Shown in pieces: positions 35,701 through 47,700 of a stretch of DNA of 64,000 nt. The translations under genes were made by a program, and so were the position numbers. The DNA is from Telmatactis stephensoni (taxonomy: Eukaryota > Cnidaria > Anthozoa > Actiniaria > Isophelliidae). Position 1 is the first letter of the stretch, and every line of letters starts with the position of its first letter. The DNA is taken from NCBI GenBank assembly GCA_029948255.1, contig JALIZF010001484.1:124001-188000 (forward strand), written 5' to 3'. The notes beneath the pieces are model-generated. The model was not told the DNA's origin and made no database searches. It saw only the letters and a program-made list of their open reading frames with translations.

Positions 35701-36169
35701 AGAAATGTTGACCTGCGCAAAGCAAGAACCAGCCAACTAACGTGAGTCGGGTAAGGATTTCAATGAAATTAAGTCCAATAAACGTGAGTCTAGCTGAATA
35801 ACCAACAGCAATCCAAATATTACCAGCAACGTAGACACTATAACAAAGTTCAAAATGAAATCTATGATTTCTTGGTTGAGCTTGAGAACTGGTATGAATC
35901 TCTACTGCAATGTCATCGTTGTTCTTTTTCGAATTTGGGGCAACAGAATTTGACTTCAAATATCCTGCTTGATAAACATCTCCATAAAGTAATCCCATCA
36001 ACTTCATAGAAAGCATCATTGGATTTAGTGTGGCTCTTAGCTCATCGGTGCTAAGGAGTTCCCCTTCGGTTTGGATATTGGCGCTAACAGCATTCACGTC
36101 GGTACCGACATGGCTTATGCTACTAGATTCTAAATCTGTTGTTCGGCGCCTGTGCACGTTTTCCCTCAT
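29753..36169 (-). CDS. GRL gene 2: gustatory-receptor-like seven-transmembrane protein
   Basis: A paralogue of GRL gene 1 with the same four phase-0 coding exons: 35027-36169 (381 codons), 30948-31016 (23), 30086-30175 (30) and 29753-29803 (16 plus stop), total 450 residues. Conserved landmarks are MMLSMKLMGLLYGD near residue 50, RTKSSPLTRFDKF, NLASVRKEYVNLCHTLSALD before transmembrane 5, ARVNDS at the end of exon 1, RLSELLYDIDI in exon 2, TGLTVGGLVTITKEMILT in exon 3, and the terminal AYLTILIQFK. Start choice: first ATG, directly after an acceptor (TTTCTACAG), exactly as in gene 1. It is the most diverged of the three in the N-terminal third. Intron 1 (31017-35026) is filled mostly by a CACTA-like element, intron 2 contains a foldback nest, and a TTAA element abuts the stop. 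No lesion is seen. Confidence 0.87.
30363..30853. mobile_element. Nested foldback elements in GRL gene 2 intron 2
   Basis: A hairpin at about 30368-30437 has stem AACACTTATTGACTGGGACC against GGTCCCAGTCAATAAGTGTT. A wider inverted pair, TTGTTATATACCAACTGTCA (30437) and TGACAGTTGGTATATAACAA (30827), encloses a further 370 bp containing CCCAATCAGAGCACGG at about 30799. No coding sequence. Confidence 0.65.
31627..31666. repeat. (TTGCA)n microsatellite
   Basis: Eight pentamer units, immediately left of the CACTA-like element end. Confidence 0.9.
31667..34754. mobile_element. CACTA-like non-autonomous element, about 3.1 kb, in GRL gene 2 intron 1
   Basis: The left end CACTGTAAAAATGGATTGGT (from 31667) is the inverse of the right end ACCAGTCCATTTTTACAGTG (to 34754). 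Both termini are followed inward by many subterminal copies of ATTGGTTA/TAACCAAT in both orientations, as in CACTA (EnSpm) elements. There is no transposase frame. Two insertions sit inside: a 52-bp hAT-like remnant (32012-32063) and a foldback at about 34147-34369 (GGTGATGTCATTTTGACCC against GGGTCAACACGTCATCACT). Short pentamer microsatellites touch both ends. Superfamily is an inference from the termini. Confidence 0.7.
32012..32063. mobile_element. Miniature hAT-like remnant, 52 bp
   Basis: CAGGGCCGTAGCAAGCC and GGCGCTACGGCCCTG are inverted ends of the same type as 5825-6698, with only about 20 bp left between them. Confidence 0.65.
34756..34942. repeat. (GTATT)n microsatellite
   Basis: About 37 uninterrupted pentamers starting right after the CACTA-like element. 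Long open frames on both strands are artefacts of the repeat. Confidence 0.95.
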
Positions 36170-36282
36170 TCTGTAGAAATCACAACTAGTTATAGAAGAT
36201 ACAATATGGCTATAATACTAACCGGGTGTTAATGGTAACTTTAACTTCATTAATATGCCATCGTTTAAGCCTATATCTTTAG
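36170..36282 (-). promoter_or_regulatory. Upstream side of GRL gene 2
   Basis: A minus-strand acceptor TTTCTACAG lies just before the start codon, which implies an upstream 5' exon. The transposon nest begins only about 110 bp away, so that exon and the promoter, if still present, lie beyond 39.3 kb or inside the nest. Confidence 0.35.
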
Positions 36283-36711
36283 GCCTACTCTCTGAGGTCT
36301 AAACTCGCCCTAACTCACAGCGATTTATAGTGCGAGTTCAGTTTAGGCGAGTTTGAGACGAGTTAGGAAAAAAATGGCTTTTCTCCAACTCTGCGAGTTA
36401 AAGCGAGTTAAAATGAGTTAAGGTGGTTCGATATAGTATTTTATTGACAATGCTTCCGTTTTTCACTTCACTAATTGAGCAACTTACTTTTCATTACCAA
36501 ATCGGTCTTTACACCAGTTATTGGATTTGAATCAAAGTTTTGATTTTTGTCTATTTCACTTTCATTTGTGTTGCCATAGCGACAGTAAACAAAGATGGCT
36601 GAAATCAATTTTTCTAAAACATCTCTCGAACTCGAGCAGCTTTAAACAAGGGACTACACGTGCAATCAACTACACACTAAGGCAAATAAATTAAGGCACA
36701 ATTCACAAATA

Positions 36712-36926
36712 GACTATTTCACGGTTGTCGTGGCTCAACCTCAGCCTCGACAGAGTGTAATATATTCTTTAGAAATCGACTGTAGCCCATGGTAAGGTAA
36801 GGAATGCACACATCAACAAACAATAGAAACACTTTAAAATTCCACGGGCTGTAGTCCAATTCTAAAGAATATATTACACGATATCGAGGCTGAGGTTGAG
36901 CCACGACAACCGTGAAATGGTCTATT
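36712..36926. mobile_element. Foldback MITE, about 215 bp
   Basis: The arms AATAGACTATTTCACGGTTG..TCGTGGCTCAACCTCAGCC and their reverse complement at 36889-36926 are nearly perfect. An inner pair, AATATATTCTTTAGAA / TTCTAAAGAATATATT, continues the stem. Confidence 0.8.
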
Positions 36927-38092
36927 ATTATCAAGCCATTTTTTGAATAAATTACAAACAATTGAAAAAATGAAATTTATTAATTTGTTTATTAATTAAG
37001 TGATAAGCTTACCCTAGTTTAACCACTATGGTTTTCCTGTCAGTAGATAAACTGAAGGTCAAGGGTTCTTTTGGTCAGTTTCAGTGTAATTGGTCTTACC
37101 ATGGCAACGATATAAAATAAGACTGGAATCAGTTTTTCTGAAATATCTCATGATTTCAAAGAATTCCAGGCATCCAAATACTATGTAACAAAGTGCAAGG
37201 TAAAGTAGATAACATAGAATTAAAACTCTTTGAGTGAAGTGATTTGGAGTAGAGGACCGGAAATTGGCAAATTCGCATTATTTATGCTTTCGCGATTTGT
37301 TTTGAAAACGGGCTGGTAATTTTTTTTTGGATTCAGCCTTAATTTCTTTGCTTTAGTATGTAGTTCATTGCCAATATGGTCCCTTATTTAGAGCTGCTCG
37401 ATTTCGAAAGATATTTTAGAAAATTAGATTTCGGCCATCTTTGTTTACCGTCGCTATAGCAGCACAAATCGAAGTGAGACAGACAAAAATATAAACTTTG
37501 ATTTAAGAGGGGATTCTTTTTTCAAGTTCGAGCAGTGAACGACAAAAACTCCTGAGTTGCAATTGAAGAATAGCTGTTGTACAGAACTAAAATCATTTCT
37601 GTCAGAAAGTTTAAGTTGTTTGTAAGTAGTTTTGGCCGGTAAAAGTTGAATCAAAGTGTTAATCCAAAGCGAAAATTTGGATTCAAAATGACGTTTAGGC
37701 CTTCATTTGCTCATTTGCTGTATGTTTTCTTAAGCTTGAAAAAGCTTAATCCCAACACAACTTCAAGAAAAAGTCTTTGTACAATTCAAACATCCTATTT
37801 AAACGGGTATTTCATCTTGGTACATCAGTTTTTAACCGATAGGAAAGGGATTTGAGTGTTAATCCAGAACCGCGAAAATTTGGATTAAAACTCGCACGAA
37901 GGTCTAGTTTTTGGCGCTTTTCGACATTATTGCTCGTCATTGAAAAAAATCTCCTCTTAAGTCCAATAACTAGTGTAAAAACCGTTTTGGTTGGTCAAGA
38001 GAAAGTTGCTCAATTTATTATTATTATTTTTATTATTATTATAAAAATAATAATGTCCTAAAAATAAAAATAATAATGTCCTAAAATACTCC

Positions 38093-38770
38093 ATGCAACA
38101 ACTTAATAAAATCTGGTCCACCACACAGTCTAACTTGCCGAAAAACATATTTAACTTTACCATCCGGTACATCAACAACACTCTCCCTACACGGAAAAAC
38201 CTTGTCAAATGGGGTATTTCCTCCAACTCTGACTGCTCCCTATGCCTAATGCCTGAATCTCTTCTTCATGTTGTCGCGGGTTGTAATCACTACCTACAAG
38301 AAGGCCGCTTCTCCTGGCGTCATGATTCTGTCCTGAATTTCATTGCTCATAGTCTTCCATCCATCAAAAACTCAACCCTATACGTCGATCTTCCTGGTTT
38401 TCCGAGCCCCTCTATCATAACTGGTGACAGCTTGCGTCCTGACATAGTGTTGTCCATATCAAATAAGTGCTTGTATATTCTAGAGTTAACTGTTGGTTTT
38501 GAAACAAATCTACAAAACAATTTAGACCGTAAAGAACGTAAATATCACGAGACTGTCATCGACCACAAGAGTCAATTTCAGCAGGTTAAATTTGTAAACC
38601 TTTCCATCAGTACTTTGGGTGTATTCTCCCATCAATCGTCTGATTTTATCGATTTTATTTGGCCTAGAGGACAAGAAACAACAAAACTATATCGTGAGGA
38701 AAATTATCAACATTATAATCAGATCAACTTATTACCTTTTCTGCTGCCGAAACAAAGAATGGAATAACCC
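38093..38770 (+). pseudogene. 5'-truncated R2-like LINE: zinc motif and restriction-like endonuclease end
   Basis: The frame (about 224 codons) is the C-terminal end of a non-LTR retrotransposon of the group with a restriction-like endonuclease. A Cys/His zinc motif, CSLCLMPESLLHVVAGC, is followed by SWRHDSVL. Then comes the nuclease core RPDIVLS..ILELTV (PD..E) and a conserved RKERKYHETVIDH block, ending with a stop near 38767. The reverse transcriptase is missing, so this is a dead 5' truncation. The 3' UTR runs to about 38945, then an (ATT)n tail; its last 100 bp match 18711-18799 in reverse. The left edge is an ATT/TTA tract near 38015-38085. Clade placement (R2/NeSL/R4 side) is by motif only. 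Confidence 0.75.
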
Positions 38771-39449
38771 AGACTTATTGAAATTTTGATATATATATTA
38801 TTATCATATATATCATATATATTTTAATCATTATTATTTGTCGTTTACATTTATATATGCATGTATCACTCGAGTAGTCAATTGCAAATTGCCTGTAAGT
38901 AGAGAGATTTGTAATTGTTGTATAAATATAAAATAAAGTTTCCATTATTATTATTATTATTATTATTTTCTCAATTCACGTGTATAATCTAATCTTTTTG
39001 TAGGTGCAAATAAAAACAACTTCAACTTCAACTTATGGAATGACAAAAGGAAGCATAGTAGATAAAAAAACTATATCGAGCCACCTTAAGGCGAGTTAAC
39101 TGAAAATGACCACTCCTCATTTATTTTTATGAAATCCTATGCGAGTTAAGGCGAGTAGTGGGAGTTAACTAAGACAAATTAAGCATGCAAAAACTATACT
39201 CCTCATTTGAGTCTGCGAGTTAGTCGGAGTTAAGCGAGTTTAGACCCCAGAGTAGGCCTATCTTTTCTCCCCTATTCTTTAAACGATATTTTATTTGAAA
39301 ATGAAAACATTTGATGACTCTTTAATATATAATCTGTGAATATGGATAGCTGTTATAGGCAATTGAAGTTAACTTCGCCCTCTCAGTCTCTTGTTATTCT
39401 TGTTGTTAGGATATTTATTTTCTTGAACTTCATGATATTTTTCAACTTC

Positions 39450-41300
<1,851 letters not shown>

Positions 41301-41462
41301 AACCCAGTTTTGAAGGATATTTGTTCCTTTTCTTTCTATCCATGAAATCACGGCAAATAGAAATTGTTTTTTAACGAAGAACTCTCGAAATATGACGGGA
41401 CTGATTTTTTTTCACTTATAACCTTCACAAAAAAGACCTAGCCGAGTATTTTCATTTGACAG

Positions 41463-42160
41463 ACGAATTAACAAAAGCAATTGTCGCATTTTGGACAGAA
41501 CTCCATTACAAGAGTTCTATAACATCTCATCGACATCTTTTGTCGCCACATCTCTGGAACACCTCCCTAATAAGAATCAAAAATGTCCATTACAAAAATT
41601 GGTCCTCGAACATTTAGTGAAAGATACGAACAGCTTTCTATCTTTTTCAGAATTTCAAGAATCTTATAATATAAAAACAAACTTTTTTTACGGATACGAT
41701 TGATATCGTCTGTAAATTCTCTTAAATAGAAAAGTCAATTTGCCGAAGCTCAGGATGAAAACCCCGAAATGTTTATGGATAATTGTCGTAAAGCGAAAAA
41801 CCCAGTAGAGTAGTCTATCAAAAATTAGTCGGTTCAAAACAGATATACCGAGAGAAAAGTCAGCAAAAATGGTGTTGAGACTGCGGTGTTTCCGATGATA
41901 TCTTGAACTGCATGGAATAAAATCTACAAATCACCTTTTAATTGCACTAATGTGACCCAACTTACAATTTTTCAATTCAAATTATTGCATAGAATACTGG
42001 CAACAAATGACTTTTTAAATATGATAGGTCTTTCTCCAAAAGATTCCTGTACTTTTAATTTTGTAACACGGAAAAAGAAACCTTGATAAACCTTTTTTAC
42101 AACTGTACCAAAACAGAAGCCTTTTGGACAAACTTTAATAAAAGTGTTAAAAAATAGATA
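41463..42160 (+). pseudogene. Decayed LINE reverse transcriptase C-terminal fragment
   Basis: Across several frames one can read the usual C-terminal order of an L1/Tx1-like LINE ORF2: a LWNTSLIRI..HYKNW block near 41545-41610, then FLSFSEFQESYNIKTNFF at about 41640-41690. Near 41950-42040 comes TIFQFKLLHRILATNDFL, followed by CTF, and after a frameshift ETLINLFYNCTKTEAFW. Stops and shifts between the blocks show it is dead. It lies between the two duplication copies and is followed by the (CAAA)n array. Family resemblance is by eye. Confidence 0.6.
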
Positions 42161-42163
42161 GAT

Positions 42164-42361
42164 AAACAAACAAACAAACAAACAAACAAACAAACAAACA
42201 AACAAACAAACAAACAAACAAACAAACAAACAAACAAACAAACAAACAAACAAACAAACAAACAAACAAACAAACAAACAAACAAACACACAAACAAACA
42301 AACAAACAAACAAACAGACAGATAAACAAACAAACAAACAAACAAACAAACAAACAAACAA
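42164..42361. repeat. (CAAA)n microsatellite
   Basis: About 195 bp of CAAA/AAAC tetramer with a few GACA and CACA variants. All long frames here are artefacts. Confidence 0.95.
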
Positions 42362-42529
42362 GAGAAAAGAAAAAGAAAATAACACTAAAACTTTTAACTG
42401 AATTCATGAATGTCGGTATCCGTTAGAGTGAAATTGAATTTACCTTGCATATGTTTTCCAGTGATTCGGTGCTTCTCCTGGAGCAATTTTCTTCTCTCCT
42501 TTTTCTTGTACGTATATCTACTTTGTTAA

Positions 42530-43830
42530 TTAATCCCTCTCGTTTTTTTTTGCTCCTCCACCTTTGATTAACAAACGTAACACACCAAAAATTCAAAATT
42601 CAATTTAATAAGCACTCCAAAACTCATGTCCGTACGTTTGGGGACAGAAAATGATGTGAACCAAACACCTGCTCTCAGTTTATTTAATAATAAAGTCGCC
42701 AGGCGTATCTATGACTATATTGGAAATCTTTTAACGTGGGTTTATAAATTTACACAGTTTGACTTATCATGACAAAAAAACTCTTTAGATTTTGCTTCTT
42801 AACTTTTCATTTGGAGCAAACGATATATATAATAACTGAAACCGACAAATTATATTCAACTTCGGAGGCTTAGATAATGATTTAACTCGAACTTGTGTTT
42901 ACATATTTTTAATGTAATATTCAGTTATTGTTTACTTGAGTGTGGAATGAATACAATTTTAATTAAAAAAGTTTGGGAAATCATGATTATCACTTGTACT
43001 GATTTTTGAAACCCCATTGATTGTCAAGAATAACTACAAGAACTGACAATACTAACAAGAATCTAATGTAGAAATGCGCATGCAAAACCCTGTGCAAATG
43101 CTCACAACAACTGACATACAACACTGTTGGCTGAGCAAAACAAACGTTTTGTGCTCCAAATGTTGGCATTTAGTTTGTTTCGTCAACCCTATTTGTGTAA
43201 TTAATAGAGGCAGCGGTAGAATTCTACCAGCTAGTAGTCATATCAGATTGCTTTGAGATTGGCTTCTCATGAACTTGTGTTAATTAATTACGCGTTTGCT
43301 CATGTATGATGTTTCTTGTAATTGTGACGAGCGTCCTACTGTTACAATGAGGATGACCACGTAGGTCAAAAGCTCGGTAAAAATGCAAAAAAAAAATCTT
43401 TACAAATAGGGTTGATGAAACAAGCTAATTATAAAAAGACAACTTACAAATATCAGCAGTTGCTGTCGAAGCTGTTTCATATGACTAAACTTCACTGAAA
43501 GTTTAAATTTACAATTTTTCGTGTTTTTTAAACACATTCGATAGACCCTGTTTGTTTATTGAAATGAATGCTGTTTTAAAATATTGTTTCTTGGGATAAG
43601 CATATTCTTTTAATAAGAGCAAAAGCCGTACCAAGAATCATGCTTTTTCTATAATTTGGTTGCAGTTTTCGTATTGAAGAATACGCGACCGAAAAAGATG
43701 GAAATCAATGAGCAGGCAAACTGATCTAAACCTCTTTCTTCTAGGGGTAAGCTGGTGGCTTCAAATTTCTGAAATTGCACTCGACGTTTCCGAATAGGGT
43801 TCACAAATTCAGTTAAAAGTTTTACTGTTA
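42530..43830. repeat. Tandem segmental duplication, copy B
   Basis: Shares the ordered blocks listed for copy A (39450-41300). It lacks the GA array and about 500 bp of other sequence. No gene is recognised. Confidence 0.6.
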
Positions 43831-44561
43831 TTTTCTTTTTCTTTTCTGTCTTCTTATGTGTTTGTTTGATTCTCATTGGTTATATTTTTCACAGTGAAAA
43901 GTGCTATACGCAACGCTGATTGGACATATTGCTTTTTCACCGGTGAAAAAAAAAATGTAGAAAATTTTATTTGGATGGTTTATGATATAGAATTGTAGTT
44001 ATATATATAATAAATTACAATATATGACCATAATAGTCGCTTGCCTCAATGTTTTCCCAATACAATCCTTTTGGGGAACAAGATGCTTTGTTGAAGGTGA
44101 ACATTCTTTCGTGTCTACCTAATTAAGCGATTTCAAAATGCAGTTTCCAAGAGGACTGTATAAGCCTTTAGTGTGAGGTAGCTCATGTGACACATATTTC
44201 AGTAGTTAAGGAGTCAGATTACAGAACACGTGTGTTGTATATTTGTAGAGTAAGTCAAGAAGAACCTCGAATATTCGTGAATAATAAAGAACACAAACCG
44301 AAGATAAGGAGTTTTACTTTGAAGTCAAGCCAGGAGTGTAACATTAGCATTATGACGTTTCATACCTCTCTCTATACCACAATCCTTTTAGAGCATCTAT
44401 TATTCATCAACTTACGAATACAGTGTTTGTATTCTCCAGGGATTTTTAAATTTGAATATGAAAAATCATTGAAGAGGATTCTGATACAGATAGAGGTATG
44501 GAACGCCATAAAGGTAAAGGCTTATTGGGAAAACACTGAGGCAATCGAAGGAGGTCTATTA

Positions 44562-44778
44562 GGGGGTGTTTACAAGGCACTAGGATCATCCTAGTACTAG
44601 GATCATCCTAGAGGGCGAATCATCCTACCTGCAATTCATTTATTGCATTGTCTACATCTAAATTTGTGTCTTCACTTCGGGTACTAGGATCGTCCTACTA
44701 AACAGAATGCTGTAAATGTATAGCAGGTAGGATAATTCGCCTGTTAGGATGATCCTAGTGCCATGTAAACACCCCCCT
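44562..44778. mobile_element. Foldback MITE in the 3' UTR of GRL gene 3
   Basis: Inverted ends GGGGGTGTTTACAAGGCACT..AGGATCATCCTAG and CTAGTGCCATGTAAACACCC bound about 217 bp with TTA on both flanks, which would fit a PIF/Harbinger-type 3-bp duplication. Its right end lies only about 18 bp past the GRL gene 3 stop codon. On the minus strand it carries an AATAAA at 44644-44639, about 150 bp after the stop, which could serve as the poly(A) signal. Confidence 0.8.
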
Positions 44779-44796
44779 TATACACGTGTATCAATG

Positions 44797-47700
44797 TTAT
44801 TTAAATTGTATCAAGATGGTCAAGTAGGCAAGAATGGTTCCAAAGACCTGCAACACAGAAGAGAAGTTTCGATAATATAGTTAAGGAATATAAAACGCGC
44901 GCGCTGGTCTCTGTACTGTGATATAAACACGATGGAAGATGTAGAGCAAGAGAAAAGCAAGCTTAGGAACACGAGGCGTAGCCGAGTGTTTCTCTTGCTT
45001 TTCGAGTCCTCTACATCTTCCAGAGTGTTTATATCACAGTACAGAGACATAGGCGATCGTTTTATATTGCTTTTATAAAATATTTTCCACGTTTTTTGAG
45101 CGAGCCATGTCTCTGTCCTCTGATATAAACATGGTAGCCAGCCAATCAGCGCGCGCGTTATATCTCAAATATTTTATAAATCGTAGATAATTCATAAAAA
45201 GATAATTAAAAGTCAGACGAAAAACTCTACTTAAGTAATAATTTAGCAAATTAGCTATTACTTTCAGTTGGATCTTGAATGATATGCGATCATCTGTTTT
45301 GTAATCACTCCACTGAAGTACATATAAACGCTCGTTGAGCATAAGAACGAGGCAGGAAAGTCAGGACCTGTTTGTGTTAGTCGAAGGTACGCGGGGATCA
45401 ACGTGGTGTCATGCCTCAAAATTGTCGCACATTTTGCCAATGTTCAAATAGCTTGCACCCGCAGGGGTATACGCCGGGTTTAAAGTGATGGGAGTTATAA
45501 ATGGGCTCATGAACTCAAACCCCTAAAATATCCTAAGGACTTGAAACGAATCCTTCAAAATCTCTGGAACCACAATTAAACCCAAAGAAATCCGATGCTG
45601 AATTTTTGAATCATAAAAACGATGGGATCAAAGGACAAACGAAGAACAACAGCTGGAAGAAACTGGCTGTTTGTCTCTGTTTATTCATTATACTACCTGC
45701 AGACATTTGCAAATCTAGTAGTCATTCTAAAACTGCATGAGTTCAAATAGAAACATCATGAAACACAGTTATACTGACTAGGTAAAGTACATGGCTTGAA
45801 TAATTTTGGCCTCTTTACAAGCTATTATACACACGTAAAGTGCCTAATATTTTTTTATGATCAAACTCAGTTCTTGTTTTCAAGCATAGTGAAGATGTTT
45901 TACCCTGTTTTCCCTAGACCCATATTTTGTGAGATATAAGGGTTTCAAATATCAAAATGCAAATTTGATGACGTGAAAGGAGTCATCAATTTATTATACA
46001 AAAACAAGATAATTTAAGATACTTGAATTTTGTAAACTATTTCCATTGGTAAAACCTGTTGTTTAGTGAAAACTCCAGCTGTCAAATTGAAGACCTCTTT
46101 TTGTAAAAGTCATGAGAAGTTGGCAGTGTTGACTCCTTTTACGTCATCACATTTGCATTTTGAAATTTGATACCTTTATATCTCAGAAACTATGGGTCTA
46201 GGAAAAACAGGATAAAAGATCTTCACTATGCTCTCCAACAAGAAGTGAGTTTGAAAATAAAAAAAAACATGGGTGATAGGGGCTATAAATATATTTCCTA
46301 TTTTTCCAATCTTGTGCGTAGCGAATGAATAAACACTGTTAGGAAAAAACTGATTGGTTTTACTTGAGTAGTGTCAAATTCTTAACTTGTAAGTTTCTAA
46401 GCCGTAATAAGATAAGGAAAGTAATATCATATTTCTATATTTCAGTTTTCGACCCCCCTCACCCCCCCCCCCCCCAAAAAAAATATTTGCCAGGCCTATC
46501 CGCAGTCATCCACTTTCTCATAAAAACCTGACTCACGAGATAGAGGAGATTTTAAGGTCAACCCTCTACCCGTAGTCAAGTTTGCGCCGTATTCATTCAG
46601 TCAAATAGTCACATAACCGACAACTTAACAACAGTTTGTGCCAATTTCGAACATTTGTATCGCATTTGAGTCATATTGCACTTGTATTTGTATCCGCATT
46701 CTCCGCATTTGAATCACATTTGAACGTTTTGACACTAACTACTTGGACTAGGTTCTGTACATTTTGTCAGCATTGTGAAAATCAGCCTGACGACGGTCAC
46801 GCTGAACATGCAGTTGTTTGCCTAGAGACATCCCCTTCCTCCTGTATTTAACAAATGGATTCAAATCTAGCCTTAGCTCGATTTCTTTACTCAAATAGAT
46901 AGAGGGATGGACGAGTAGCATGAATGTTGTTCTCACCACATTTTTATAAGACAAAGTACTTCTTACCGTTAGGATCATTTCTTTGGTGATAGTTACGAGG
47001 CCACCAACGGTCAAACCTGCGCAATTGCTGTTTACGTTTGATAGCAGTAATATGAGCTGATGAAAAGAATATATATACATGTATTTTACTTTTAGTCTGC
47101 AAGTGTGTAGAGAGTAGGGAAGCTATGATTAATGGTGTCATCGTTGGAGTATTACTGGGTTGCATGGAATATCACGGCAGTCATCCTGCACGGAGTGAAG
47201 TTGGTCTCTTTTTTATCAATTTACCGCTCCTTAATTATCTTTTCAATTTCAGTAGGATGATAAAAATCCAGAAATTGCATTGTGTATATGAATATAAAAT
47301 AATGTTTTGAATTTATTTATGATTTCAATTGAGAAAATTATCTGAGATAAAAACATCCATTTCATCAGTATAAACTTCAACAAGTTGCAGTTGTTAATGT
47401 AGTTAATGGCTATAATAACTATTCTTATATTCTATAATAATTTATGAAACTGCAACAAATCACAAGGTTATCGCTTATAACGGAAAATATATTTTTGATG
47501 GACTTTACCTCAACTTCACCCTTGCTGTCCAAGTCACTTATTTCAATGTCGTAAAGAATCTCTGACAAACGCAAAGCCTGACCAAAATAAAAGAACATTA
47601 TATATTGCGGGGAGTTTTCATATTAGGGAGTTTAAAATTGTACGACGGCAACACTGACGACGACAGTAGAGAACAAGATTAATCAAGAAGAACAAAGCTG

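Larger units (their letters stand above)
36422..39085. mobile_element. TTAA-flanked DNA transposon inserted in the outer MITE
   Basis: Inverted ends GGTGGTTCGATATAGT and ACTATATCGAGCCACC are bordered by TTAA on both sides (36418-36421 and 39086-39089). The 2664 bp contain later insertions: a foldback at about 36712-36926 and the LINE fragment at about 38040-38990. The GGT(A/G)GTTCG end is shared with the element at 28906-29730. No transposase frame was found. Confidence 0.75.
36283..39260. mobile_element. Outer MITE of a transposon nest (split by an insertion)
   Basis: Ends AGGCCTACTCTCTGAGGTCT and the inverse AGACCCCAGAGTAGGCCT, with matching arms full of GCGAGTTA motifs, define a small MITE. 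Its two halves (36283-36421 and 39086-39260, about 310 bp together) were separated by a later insertion at a TTAA within it. Flanks share ATCTTT, a possible target duplication. Confidence 0.7.

Noticed and set aside
41972..42407. Frames of repeated CLFV residues
   Set aside because: Artefacts of the (CAAA)n array; only the flanking LINE fragment is credible.
44187..44594. 135-codon frame
   Set aside because: It runs into the MITE at 44562 and has no recognisable domain; likely chance.
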